DNA from: UBA966 sp046350355
GTDB taxonomy: Bacteria > Planctomycetota > Phycisphaerae > Phycisphaerales > SM1A02
DNA length: 64,000 bases
Assembly: GCA_046350355.1 (NCBI GenBank)
Contig: JAXMAN010000002.1
Location: forward strand, 930,001-994,000
Reading direction: 5' to 3'
In this document: one piece after another, positions 7,819 to 17,400 of the stretch
Position numbering within the stretch: the first letter of the stretch is position 1
Layout of the letters: every line of letters starts with the position of its first letter
Notes under the pieces: generated by a model
Told to the model about the DNA's origin: nothing
The model's input: only the letters and a program-made list of their open reading frames with translations
Database searches by the model: none
Translations under genes and position numbers: made by a program

Positions 7819-10800
7819 GTGCGTCTATCCCGTCTGGTCCTCAGCGGCTTCAAGAGCTTCGCCGACGCGACCGAATTCCGGTTCGACGCCCCCATCATCG
7901 GCGTCGTGGGGCCCAACGGCTGCGGCAAGAGCAACGTCGTCGATGCGATCAAGTGGGTGCTGGGCGAGCGCAGCGCCAAGAGCCTGCGCGGCGGCGCGAT
8001 GCTGGACGTGATCTTCGCGGGCAGCGCGGCGCGCAAGCCCTGCGGCATGGCCGCGGTCACGCTGGTCTTCGACAATCCGACGCTGACGCAGGAGCAGCGC
8101 GCGGCGCAGGCCCCCGCCCCGCCGGTGCTGGACGCCGAGGTCGACGCCGCGCACGAGATGGTCGACGAGGAGGGCGCCGACGCGGGCGCCGCCGTCGACC
8201 GCCACGCCGTCCGCCACCGCGGGCTCCCCGTGGACACCGACGAGGTCGAGGTCACCCGCCGCCTCTTCGCCGACGGCCGCAGCGAGTACCTGATCAACGG
8301 CCGCAAGGTCCGCCTGCGCGACATCAAGGAGCTCTTCATGGACACGGGCATCGGCAACGATGCCTACTCCATCATCGAGCAGGGCAAGGTCGACGCGATG
8401 CTGCGCGCCGCGCCGATGGAGCGGCGCGCGATCCTCGAGGAGGCCGCGGGCGTCGCGAAGTTCCGCGCGCGCAAGGCCGAGGCGCAGCGCAAGCTCGAGG
8501 GCGCGGAGAAGAACCTCGTCCTGGTGCGCGAGCAGCTCGCGAGCACGGAGCGACGCCTGCGCATCGTCAAGGGCCAGGCGGAGAAGGCGCGCCGTTTCCA
8601 GCTTCTGGAGGCGCGCCGGCGCGAGCTGCGCCGCGGATACGCCTTCGACCTGTACCACGAGCAGCGCGAGCGGCTTTCGGGCCTGACGAGCGAGCTCGCC
8701 CTGCTGGACGCCAACCGCCAGCAGCTTGCCGAGGCGCTCGCGGTGCTCGAGGAGCGCCGCAACGACGCCGAGGGGGCGCGCCAGCGCGCGCAGGACGCGC
8801 AGCGCACGCTCGAGCAGCGGCGCATCGAGCTGCTGGGCATCGAGAAGCAGTCGCAGCAGCGCGTCGAGTTCGCCGAGCGCTCCGCCGCGGAGATGCGCGC
8901 GGAGGCGCAGCACGACGACGCGCGCCTGGCGGAGCTCGCCCAGCGCATCGGCGCGCTCACCGCGCAGATCGACGAGACCGCCGAGCGGGTCGCCGCCGCC
9001 GCCGAGGCCGCCAACGACGCCGAGCAGGCGGTGCTCAACGCCTCCAGCGCGCGCGCCCGCACCAGCGAGGCCGCGCAGGGCGCGCGCACCGCCGCGGACC
9101 GCCTGCGCGACCAGGTGCACTCCGCCGACCGGGACATCGCGCGCGCCGCCGCGCACCTGGGCGCCGTCGAGGAGCGCGAGCGCCAGCTCTCGGAGCAGAT
9201 GGGCCGGCTCGACCGCCGCCGCCAGCCCTTCGCCGCGGAGATCGACGCGCAGCGCGCGCAGCGCAACCACCAGGTGGTGCGCCGCCTGGTCGCCGTCGAC
9301 CAGGTGCAGCGCCTGGAGGCGCAGGTGCACCTGCACATCGCCACCGCCGCGAACCTGGGCGACCGCCACGCGGGGCTCGCGCGCCGCCTCACCGAGCTGC
9401 GCGACGAGCGCACCTCGCTCGAGAGCCGCCGCCAGCTCCTGGAGGAGATGCAGCGCGCGCGCGAGGGCGTCGACGAGGCCGTACGCACGGTGCTCGGCGA
9501 CCGCCAGCGCTTCCCCGCCGTCGTCGGGCTGCTGGGCGACTTCCTGGAGACCGCGCTCGCCGACGCGCCCGTCGTCGAGGCCGCCCTCGGCCGCGACCTG
9601 GAGCTGCTGGTCGTCGACCGCGGCGAGCACGTCGTGGAGCTGGCGCACGCCTGCGCGAGCGTCGACGGGCGCGTGACCATCGCCCCCGCCGACCTGCCTG
9701 CGCGTCCTGCCGCCGCCCGTCCCGCCGTGGACGGGCTCGCCCCCGTCGCCACCGTCCTGCGCACCCGCGAGGGCGCCGGACGGCTGGTCGGTCAGCTCGT
9801 CGAGGATGCCTGGATCGCCCCCGACCTGGCCACCGCGCTCGAAGTCGCCCGCGGCACCCACGCCGGGGCGCTCATCGTCACCCGCGCGGGCGAGGTCGTG
9901 GACCCGCTGGGCCGCGTCACCGTGGGCCGCCCCACGGGCGCCGGCGCCGGCGAGGGCATCCTGGCCCGCCGCGCCGAGCTGGCGCAGCTCTCCGAGCGCC
10001 TGGCCGCCCTGGCGGTCGAGATGGAGCTCCTGGAGGGCGAGGCCGCCTCGCTGCTGGCCCGCAGCGACGAGGCGCGCGCCCGGCACCAGGAGGTCGAGCG
10101 CTCCCTGAGCGAGGTCCGCCGCGTCGTCGTCGACGCCGAGTACCAGCGCGACCGCTGCGAGCAGATGATCCAGCGCGTCGAGCACGACCAGGCCGCCCTG
10201 GGGCTGGAGATCGAGGACATCCACCGCCGCATGCGCGCCCACGAGGCCGAGCGCGGCGAGGTCGAGGAGCGGCTCTCGCGCGCCCGGGCGATGCTCGAGG
10301 GGCTGCAGGGCCGCCTGGCGGTCGCCGAGGCGGACGCCTCCAAGGCCAGCCAGCGCGCCGAGGCCGCCGCGGAGGCGGTCGCCACCGCGCGCATCGCCTC
10401 CTCGCAGGCGGGCGCCGCGCTGGACGCGCTGCGCCGCGAGCGCCGCAGCGCCGAGCTCTCCCGCGACGAGCTGCAGCGCCAGCGCACGCAGGCGGCCGAC
10501 CAGGCCGAGCGGCGCCGCCAGCAGATCGAGCGTCACGAGGCGACCGTCGCCGAGGGGCGCGCCGCCGCCGCCACCGCGCAGGCCTCGCTCGACGCGCTGG
10601 GCGGCGAGCTCGCCACCGCCGCCGAGGCGGTCGCGCAGGCGCAGGCCGCCGTCGAGGAGTCCGCGGGCGGGCTGCAGCTCGCGCGCGAGCAGGCGAAGCT
10701 CCTGGACCGCAACTGGATGAGCGTCGAGACCAGCCGCCGCGAGGTGGAGGTCAAGCGCGAGGGGCTCGAGGAGAGCGCCCTGCAGGACCTGGAGCTGGAC

Positions 10801-11637
10801 CTGGGCGCGGAGTACGCGGCCTACCTGGCCCAGCGCGCGCTGCCGGAGTTCGTCGCGCTGGACCGCACCGCGGTGGAGCGCGAGATCGCCGAGCTGCGCG
10901 AGGAGATCCGCCGCCTGGGCAACGTCAACATCGACGCCATCGAGGAGGAGACGCAGCTCGAGCAGCGCAACGAGGAGCTCGTGCGCCAGGTCGCGGACAT
11001 CGACGCCGCGACGAAGCAGCTCGGCGAGCTCATCGTCCAGCTCGACGCCGTCAGCCGCGTCCGCTTCCAGCAGACCTTCGACACCGTCCGCGAGAACTTC
11101 GCCGGCAACGGCGGCATGTTCCGGCGCCTCTTCGCCGGCGGCAGCGCGGACCTCTTCCTGCTCCCCGACGAGGAGACCGGCGAGACGGACATCCTGGAGT
11201 CGGGCGTCGAGATCCGCGCCAAGCCCCCGGGGAAGGAGCCGCGCGTCATCAGCCAGCTCTCCGGCGGCGAGAAGACGATGACCGCCGTCGCCCTGCTCAT
11301 GAGCATCTTCAAGAGCAAGCCCAGCCCCTTCTGCGTGCTGGACGAGGTCGACGCCGCGCTGGACGAGGCGAACGTCGAGCGCTTCTGCGCGGTGCTGCGC
11401 GAGTTCCTGGACCGCAGCCACTTCATCGTCATCACCCACCACAAGCGCACCATGCAGTCCTGCGACCAGCTCTACGGCATCACGATGCCCCAGCGCGGCG
11501 TCAGCCGGCGCGTCAGCGTGCGCTTCGAGCAGGTCGGCTCCGACGGCGCGATCGCCCGCGAGGCGGTCGAGGCCGCCGAGCGCGAGGAGGCGGCGCGGCC
11601 CAGCAGCGCGCTCGCCGGCGCCTGGGACCGCAACTGA
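7819..11637 (+). CDS. smc: chromosome segregation ATPase SMC
   Basis: 1272 aa, a typical SMC length. It is the core ATPase of bacterial condensin, which organises and segregates the chromosome. Visible parts are Walker A GPNGCGKSN at about residues 31-39, a first coiled coil (about 200-500), a hinge (about 550-680, FPAVVGLLGDFLETAL), a second coiled coil, ABC signature LSGGEK near 1147 and Walker B FCVLDEVDAALDE near 1175. The GTG at 7819 is preceded by a perfect AGGAGG at 7805-7810 with 8 nt spacing, which decides the start. An unusual acidic insertion of about 45 residues (88-134) interrupts the N-terminal ATPase lobe. I see no scpA or scpB nearby. Confidence 0.95.
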   Translation: MRLSRLVLSGFKSFADATEFRFDAPIIGVVGPNGCGKSNVVDAIKWVLGERSAKSLRGGAMLDVIFAGSAARKPCGMAAVTLVFDNPTLTQEQRAAQAPAPPVLDAEVDAAHEMVDEEGADAGAAVDRHAVRHRGLPVDTDEVEVTRRLFADGRSEYLINGRKVRLRDIKELFMDTGIGNDAYSIIEQGKVDAMLRAAPMERRAILEEAAGVAKFRARKAEAQRKLEGAEKNLVLVREQLASTERRLRIVKGQAEKARRFQLLEARRRELRRGYAFDLYHEQRERLSGLTSELALLDANRQQLAEALAVLEERRNDAEGARQRAQDAQRTLEQRRIELLGIEKQSQQRVEFAERSAAEMRAEAQHDDARLAELAQRIGALTAQIDETAERVAAAAEAANDAEQAVLNASSARARTSEAAQGARTAADRLRDQVHSADRDIARAAAHLGAVEERERQLSEQMGRLDRRRQPFAAEIDAQRAQRNHQVVRRLVAVDQVQRLEAQVHLHIATAANLGDRHAGLARRLTELRDERTSLESRRQLLEEMQRAREGVDEAVRTVLGDRQRFPAVVGLLGDFLETALADAPVVEAALGRDLELLVVDRGEHVVELAHACASVDGRVTIAPADLPARPAAARPAVDGLAPVATVLRTREGAGRLVGQLVEDAWIAPDLATALEVARGTHAGALIVTRAGEVVDPLGRVTVGRPTGAGAGEGILARRAELAQLSERLAALAVEMELLEGEAASLLARSDEARARHQEVERSLSEVRRVVVDAEYQRDRCEQMIQRVEHDQAALGLEIEDIHRRMRAHEAERGEVEERLSRARAMLEGLQGRLAVAEADASKASQRAEAAAEAVATARIASSQAGAALDALRRERRSAELSRDELQRQRTQAADQAERRRQQIERHEATVAEGRAAAATAQASLDALGGELATAAEAVAQAQAAVEESAGGLQLAREQAKLLDRNWMSVETSRREVEVKREGLEESALQDLELDLGAEYAAYLAQRALPEFVALDRTAVEREIAELREEIRRLGNVNIDAIEEETQLEQRNEELVRQVADIDAATKQLGELIVQLDAVSRVRFQQTFDTVRENFAGNGGMFRRLFAGGSADLFLLPDEETGETDILESGVEIRAKPPGKEPRVISQLSGGEKTMTAVALLMSIFKSKPSPFCVLDEVDAALDEANVERFCAVLREFLDRSHFIVITHHKRTMQSCDQLYGITMPQRGVSRRVSVRFEQVGSDGAIAREAVEAAEREEAARPSSALAGAWDRN

Positions 11638-11708
11638 GGCGCGCGCGCGGCGGCCGCGGCGGCCACGCCAGCGGCCAGCCGCGCCCCTGATCCATCACGC
11701 CAAAAACA

Positions 11709-11738
11709 CGACGGCCGGCGCTCGCGCGCCGGCCGTCG
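11709..11738. terminator. strong terminator between smc and the metzincin gene
   Basis: A perfect 13-bp inverted repeat (11709-11721 with 11726-11738) encloses a TCGC loop. On the minus strand it is followed by TGTTTTTGG, a good intrinsic terminator for the metzincin gene. On the plus strand the tail is only GAGTTTCC, so it may also stop smc transcription but less strongly. Confidence 0.85.
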
Positions 11739-11764
11739 GAGTTTCCGTGGTTGTCCGGCCGGGA

Positions 11765-13276
11765 TCAGCCCCAGTTGGCCAGGAGCACGCCCAGGTCCGC
11801 GCCATCCACGACGCCGTCGCCGTTGAGGTCGGCCGGGGAGCCGGGGTTGTTGCCCCAGCTCGCCAGGAGCACGCCCAGGTCCGCGCCGTCCACCACGCCG
11901 TCGCCGTTCAGGTCGCCGAGGCGGCCCGGGGTGATCGTCGCGGTGAGGGTGTAGAGCTGGATGTTGTCCGTCGTCGTGCTCGGGAAGACGCGCAGGACGT
12001 AGGTGTCGTTCGCGGTGAGCAGGTAGTCGGTGATCTCCTCGGCGGTGCCGGCGGCGGCCGTGTTCTGGTTCACCAGCAGCGTCGTGCCGGCGGCGCCCTG
12101 ATAGAGCTGCAGGCCGATGTTCTGCACCGAGAGCGAGTTGGTCGCCGTGCCCGTGTTGCACGCCTGCGTCTGCGGGCCCGTCAGGTACGAGGAGAAGCCC
12201 ACCGGCGTCGCACGCAGCGTGACGCGCGTGCCGGCCGTCGCCGTGAACTTGAAGTAGTCCATGTCGGCGTTGTCGTCGATGGACTGGTTCAGCACGGTCG
12301 TGTTGCCCGACACGTTGAAGACGCTCGCGGCGGTCGCCGGGGTGTCGTTGGGCTCGTTCGTGTCGCCGTAGTGACGCTGGGCGCCGCGGATGTCGTCATG
12401 CTGCGGGCCGTCGAAGTTCGTGGAGATGAAGGGCTCCATGAGCTTGGACTCGGAGACCGGGCAGACGTGCAGCAGGCCCATGCCGTGGCCATGCTCGTGG
12501 GCCACGATGTTGCGGAAGTAGCGGTTGTTGTTCGTGGAGGTCCAGAACGCCATCTCGTTCGAGCGCGTGTTGATGACCATGTCCCCGTCCTGCGGGAACT
12601 CGTTGTAGGCCAGGATGCCCGAGCCGGCGGTGCCGAAGGAGCGGCCCGCGATGCGCACGTCGCCGCGCGTCGCGCCGCCCGCGAGGCCCCAGGCTCCGTT
12701 GTCGTCGGAGACCTCGGTGTAGGTGATGCCGCTGAGGTCGCTCCAGCGCTGGAAGACCTGGCGGAGCAGGTTCTTGCCCGCCTCGGTCGAGCCGAACTTG
12801 GTGGCGAACTTGGCGTTGAGGTCGTTCGCGCCGGTGCCCATGCCGATGCCGATCTCGTCGGGCAGGCTCAGGCCGTCGGCGGGCATGGACCAGCGGATCA
12901 CCACCGGCGTGCCCTGCGTGGAACTGCCGTTGAGGTTCCAGCGGGCGTTCAGCTCGTAGGCGGCGCCGTCGGCGTTCTGCTGCGCCCAGTGGTCGACGAT
13001 CTTCTGCGAGATCTCGAGGACGCGCTCCTCGGGGACGCCGGGAGCGAAGCAGAGGCTCATGGGCACGCCCGGCAGATCGGTCACGCAGCGCGGCTGCATC
13101 GCGAAGAAGCTGCGGGTGGGAGCCGCGCTGGCGGCGCGCTCCTGCTCGAAGCTCGGGGCGACGGGCGCGGGGCCCATGTTCGCGCCGACGCCGGCAAGGC
13201 CGAGCGCCGCGCCGAAGAAGGAGAGCGAGGCGAGGGCGGGCATGCCGACGAGCGTGGTCTGCGGACGGGTGTTCAT
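11765..13276 (-). CDS. secreted metzincin protease with PPC and dockerin-like repeats
   Basis: 503 aa. The hydrophobic N-terminus (about residues 8-30) is a signal peptide. The zinc site HEHGHGMGLLH (260-270) fits HExxHxxGxxH, and M280 after it fits the Met-turn, so this is a matrixin-like metzincin endopeptidase. The preceding FQRWSDLSGITYTEV is typical of matrixins. Residues about 305-450 look like a bacterial pre-peptidase C-terminal beta domain (NDTPATA...DNADMDYFKF). Two dockerin-like repeats end the protein (454-503). Start ATG at 13276 has GGAG 8-11 nt upstream. All catalytic residues are present, so an active extracellular protease is expected. The substrate is unknown. Confidence 0.88.
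   Translation of the reverse strand: MNTRPQTTLVGMPALASLSFFGAALGLAGVGANMGPAPVAPSFEQERAASAAPTRSFFAMQPRCVTDLPGVPMSLCFAPGVPEERVLEISQKIVDHWAQQNADGAAYELNARWNLNGSSTQGTPVVIRWSMPADGLSLPDEIGIGMGTGANDLNAKFATKFGSTEAGKNLLRQVFQRWSDLSGITYTEVSDDNGAWGLAGGATRGDVRIAGRSFGTAGSGILAYNEFPQDGDMVINTRSNEMAFWTSTNNNRYFRNIVAHEHGHGMGLLHVCPVSESKLMEPFISTNFDGPQHDDIRGAQRHYGDTNEPNDTPATAASVFNVSGNTTVLNQSIDDNADMDYFKFTATAGTRVTLRATPVGFSSYLTGPQTQACNTGTATNSLSVQNIGLQLYQGAAGTTLLVNQNTAAAGTAEEITDYLLTANDTYVLRVFPSTTTDNIQLYTLTATITPGRLGDLNGDGVVDGADLGVLLASWGNNPGSPADLNGDGVVDGADLGVLLANWG
11769..11917 (-). repeat. tandem dockerin-coding repeat (two units of about 65 bp)
   Basis: Two near-identical 65-bp units at 11769-11833 and 11853-11917 encode the two dockerin-like repeats of the metzincin. 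They differ at only a few positions, so recent duplication or gene conversion is likely. This is coding DNA, not a mobile repeat. Confidence 0.8.
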
Positions 13277-13607
13277 TCGTGTCTCCAGGGTGCGGTGAGC
13301 AAGAAACGACTCGATCCAGCCGGTTCGCTCCCGTCCGGCGGACGGGAACGCTGCCAGACCCGGCCGGGAGGCCCCTTCGGGGCTCCGGACGAGGTGGGTG
13401 GGTTTGCAGGCACGGGGCCCGCGGCCGAAGGCCGGCGAACCAATCTGCAACATCCACGCCTGAGGGCAACTTTGGAGTGCCCCCACTGCCTCGGATATAC
13501 GCCTCAGGAGGGACGAACGGCTGCGGAACAACCGGCATCCGCGGAGAATTGCGGACGCAGTGAGCGGTGGGTCCGAGAAGCGCGGTGGGTGCGAGCGCAC
13601 CCCCGTG
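13277..13607. other. 331-bp noncoding stretch with two hairpins
   Basis: No convincing gene on either strand. It contains a perfect 7-bp hairpin (13330-13336 with 13340-13346, loop GGC). A second GC-rich hairpin around 13371-13383 has a C(TTCG)G tetraloop, extended by a bulged GGA/TCC. Neither has a T-tract. It is upstream of the metzincin gene and downstream of the LysM gene, so it probably holds the metzincin promoter and 5' leader and possibly the end of the LysM operon's transcript. Confidence 0.6.
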
Positions 13608-14429
13608 TCAGCGCTTGGCCGGGATGCTCAGCTTCATGCCAGGCTGGAGCGCGGACGCGTTGCCCTTGAGGAGGCCGGCGTTCGCCTCGAGGATGCGCTT
13701 CCAGTCACCGTCGCTGCCGTAGAACTTCCGCGAGATCGCGACGAGCGTGTCGCCCTTCTGCACGGTGTAGGTGTTGCCGGCGGCGGCGGAACCGACCTCG
13801 CCCGCGGGCGTGGCGGTCTCGGTCTTGCTCGCCGCGGCCGCGGTGGCGGCGGGCAGCTTGATCGTCTGGCCGATCTTGAGCGCGCGCGGATCGAGGCCCG
13901 GGTTCAGCTCGACGATCGAGCGCCACTTCTGGCCATCGCCCAGCTGCGCGCGGGCGATGCCCTCGAGCGTGTCGCCGGACTTCACGGTGTAGGTCGTCGC
14001 GGCGCTCTGCGCGGCGCTGCCGCCGCCGTTGGCGCCCGAAGCGCCCGTGCCACCCGATCCGAGCGGGATCGGGACGACGTTGCCGCCGGTGGGCGAGGTG
14101 CCGGTCCCCGCTCCCGCGGTCTGCGTGCTGCCTGCGCCGCCGGCGGGCGTCGAGCCCGGGGTGGCCGGCGTGGCGGGAGCGCTGCCGGCGCCGGGGGCGC
14201 CCGCGGCGGTCCCGCCGGTCGCGCCCGCGCCGGGGATCGCCGGTCCGCCGGTGTCGCCCAGGGTGATCTTGCCCAGGTCGGCCTCGCGGTCCGGCGTGGC
14301 GATCGAACCATTGGACGCCAGCGGGTCCGCGTGCGGCGGCTTGGCCGGGGTCATGAAGGCCAGGTAGAGGCCGACGGCCGCGACGGCCACGACCACGAAA
14401 AGGGCGGTCAGACGAGCTCCATTCGACAT
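13608..14429 (-). CDS. membrane-anchored protein with two LysM domains
   Basis: 273 aa. One N-terminal transmembrane segment (about residues 7-25, LTALFVVVAVAAVGLYLAF) is followed by a Gly/Ala/Pro-rich linker of about 100 residues. Two LysM domains then follow (TYTVKSGDTLEGIA and TYTVQKGDTLVAIS). LysM binds N-acetylglucosamine polymers such as peptidoglycan, so the protein probably tethers the membrane to the cell wall. There is no enzymatic domain. It follows secDF on the same strand after a 58-nt gap and may be the last gene of that operon. Confidence 0.85.
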   Translation of the reverse strand: MSNGARLTALFVVVAVAAVGLYLAFMTPAKPPHADPLASNGSIATPDREADLGKITLGDTGGPAIPGAGATGGTAAGAPGAGSAPATPATPGSTPAGGAGSTQTAGAGTGTSPTGGNVVPIPLGSGGTGASGANGGGSAAQSAATTYTVKSGDTLEGIARAQLGDGQKWRSIVELNPGLDPRALKIGQTIKLPAATAAAASKTETATPAGEVGSAAAGNTYTVQKGDTLVAISRKFYGSDGDWKRILEANAGLLKGNASALQPGMKLSIPAKR

Positions 14430-14487
14430 GACGCGATGCTCCTATGCGTTGGCTGCCGCACTCCGCGGCAGGCGCGTGCTCCGTGGC

Positions 14488-17400
14488 TCAGGCGGCCGCG
14501 GGGCGCGCAGCGGTGGTGTCCGAGGCAGGACCACCGGCCTGTTCCGGCGTTCCATCGCCGGGGACGTAGACGAGCGTGGCCGCGATCGCATTGGACGAGT
14601 AGGTGCCCGCGATCAGGCCGACGAGGAAGGTGTACGCGAAGGGCTCCATGCTCGGGCCGCCCACCAGGTAGAGCACGATCGGCGTGGCCGCGGTGCATCC
14701 GCCCGTGAGGAGGGTCCGGCTGAAGGTCTGGTTGATCGAGTCGTTGATGATCGGGCGCGTGGCGTAGGGCAGCTTGCCGCGGTTCTCGCGCACGCGGTCC
14801 AGGATGACGATCGTGTCGTTCAGCGAGTAGCCGATGACGATCAGCAGGCCCGAGACGACGTTGAGGTCGATGCGGAAGTCCTGGATGCGCAGCAGGTGCC
14901 CCAGCGAGGTCTCGCCCAGCCACTTGCTCATCGCGAGCATGCCCAGGCAGACGGCCACGTTGAAGACGACGCCGATGACGGTCGCCGCCGAGTAGAGCAG
15001 CGAGCCGAAGCGCACCCAGATGTAGATCAGCATCCCGATGAAGGAGATGACGACCGCGATCGCGGCCTGGGCGGCCAGGTCGCGCGCGACGGCGCCGGAG
15101 ATGCTGGAGACCTGCTCGAGCGTCGCCTGCTGGCTGAGCGCGGAGGAGGCCAGGCGCCACTCGACGTCGGCGTAGTTCTTCTGCCAGGAGGCGTCGGAGA
15201 CCTTGCGGCCCGCGAGGTCCGGGTCCCCCACCACGACGGCGAGCGTCGAGTAGACGCCCTCGCCCGCGGGATCGATGCCGACGACGTCGACGGTGCGTCC
15301 CGCCACATCGGAGAAGTCCGGCTGGCTGCGGAGGCGGCGGATGCGCTCGGCCACGTCGGCGGGCGCGAGCGGCGGGTTGACGTCCTTGAAGAGGACGACG
15401 ACGCCGCCCATCGCCTCGTCCAGCGGAACGTCGGGGCTGGGACGGCCCAGCACCTCGTCCAGGTTCGCGTGGTCGATGCGGTAGGTGCGGCCTCCCGTGG
15501 CCTTGTCGCCGAGTCCGGCGAAGGTCACCGGACGGCGGATGTCCATGTCGTCCTTGAAGGCGTCGACGACGGCGGCGACCATCTTCGGCGCCACCTGCGA
15601 CTCGTCCGCGATCCCGACGGGGTTGGGGATCTTGATCTGGAAGGAGGTCGACTCCGCGTTCGCCGTGGACTCGCCGACGGTGAGCGCGGTCGCGTTGCGG
15701 AACTCCGAGAGGATCGGGTCGGAGGCGTTGGCGTTGCCGATCTGGCGCAGCCGCTCCTCCACCGCCGGGCGGGCCAGCAGCAGGCGGCCGTTGTCCGCCG
15801 TGCGCTCGCCGGAGGCGCCCATGCGCGTGGCCATCGTCATCGTGGTGCCGCCGCGGAACTCGGTCTCGAAGATGTCGACGCCGCGCCAGACGGTCGCCAG
15901 GACGCAGACCACGCCGAAGGCGAGGCTGCCGCCCCAGAAGACATGGCGGAAGCGGAGCCAGTCGATGTTCGGACGCAGCGCGCGCGAGAGCGCGGGGATC
16001 GCGATGGGGAGCATCGAGATCGACTTGGCGCCCGTGCCCAGCGCGTACAGGCGCAGGAGGACGTGGGTCACGATCAGGCCGGCGGCCAGCGTGCTGAAGA
16101 CGCCGATGCCCATGACCAGCGCGAAGCCCTTCACCTCGGCGCCCGCGAACCAGTACAGGACGACGATGACGATCAGGTGCGTCATGTTGCCGTCGATGAT
16201 CGCGGTCGCGGCGCGGTGCATCGCGGTCTCGATGGCGTCGAGCAGGCTCTGCTTGTGGTCGACGAGCTCCTCGCGCAGGCGCTCGTAGATCAGCACGTTC
16301 GAGTCGACGGCGATGCCCAGGTTCAGCGCGATGCCCGCGAGGCCCGGCAGCGTGAAGCTGCCGTCGACGAGGGACATGGCGAAGAAGATGATGAGGGCGT
16401 TGATCAGCAGCGAGACGTTGGCGATCAGACCCGGCACGAAGTAGTACAGGATCATGACCGCGAAGGTCACCGGCACCGAGATCAGCACGGAGCGGAGGCC
16501 GCGGTCGAGGTTGTCCGCGCCCATCGCGGGGCCGAGCACGCTGACGGAGACCGGCTCGGGCGAGAGGCGCGCGCCGAGGGAGCCCGAGGCGAGCACGCGC
16601 ACGAGGTAGTCGATCTGCTTCTCGTCGAAGTTGCCGGTGATCTGGCCGCTGTCGGAGATCTTCGACTGCAGGTTCGGCGCGGTGTAGACCTGGTTGTCCA
16701 GGACGATCGCCATCGGCTTGCCGACGTTGGCGCCGGTGAGGCGGCCCATGTCGTTGCCGCCCTGGTCGTCGAGCTGGAAGCTGACCGCGGCGCGGCCGAG
16801 CTGGTCGACGGTGCGGCCGACCTGCTTGATCGACCACTCCTTGGAGCCGGTCTCATGGACGAGGCTGCGGTCGGGGGTCGTCCAGAGGAGCAGGTAGACC
16901 TGCTTGTCCGGCCCGGCGCCGGCGACGAGCTTGCGCGTGCTGGCGAAGTAGGAGGCGGGATCGGCCTGCAGCGCGGCGAGCTGCTGGGCGTTCTCGTACC
17001 ACTCGGCGAGGTCGTTGACGCGGAACCAGCGGACGACGGGGCTCTCGGCCGCCATCGGGCCACCCTCGGCGAGCTGCTTGCGCAGCTCGGGGATGTTCAC
17101 GCCGGCGCTGTCGTCGGTCGTGACGGCGATGCGGAAGTCGAGCACGCCCGCGCCGCGCAGGAGGCGCTTGAGGTCCTCGGGGTCGTCCAGCGGCGTGCGG
17201 TTGGCGGTGTACGCGTCGTAGAGCGCGACGACGGCGTCGATCTCCTTGGCGCAGGAGGGGAACTCCTTGCGCAGCTCGTCGAGCGCGGCCTCGCGCTCGG
17301 CGGGAGTGCCGGGCTTGGTGGACTTGGTCGGCAGCGCGACGATGCGGGTGAAGCGGCTCGCGCTCAGCGCGCCCGTCTGCACGGCGGCGCGGGCGCGGTC

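Noticed and set aside
7825..11442. 1205-residue minus-strand frame opposite smc
   Set aside because: Leu/Arg/Ala-rich composition with no recognisable motif. It mirrors the coiled-coil codons of smc.
11769..11917. Near-identical 65-bp repeats considered as a transposon or CRISPR trace
   Set aside because: They are in frame and encode the two dockerin-like repeats. There is no spacer array or terminal inverted repeat.
11747..13669. 640-residue plus-strand frame over the metzincin gene
   Set aside because: Low-complexity translation with no motifs, whereas the minus strand has a signal peptide, zinc site and dockerin repeats.
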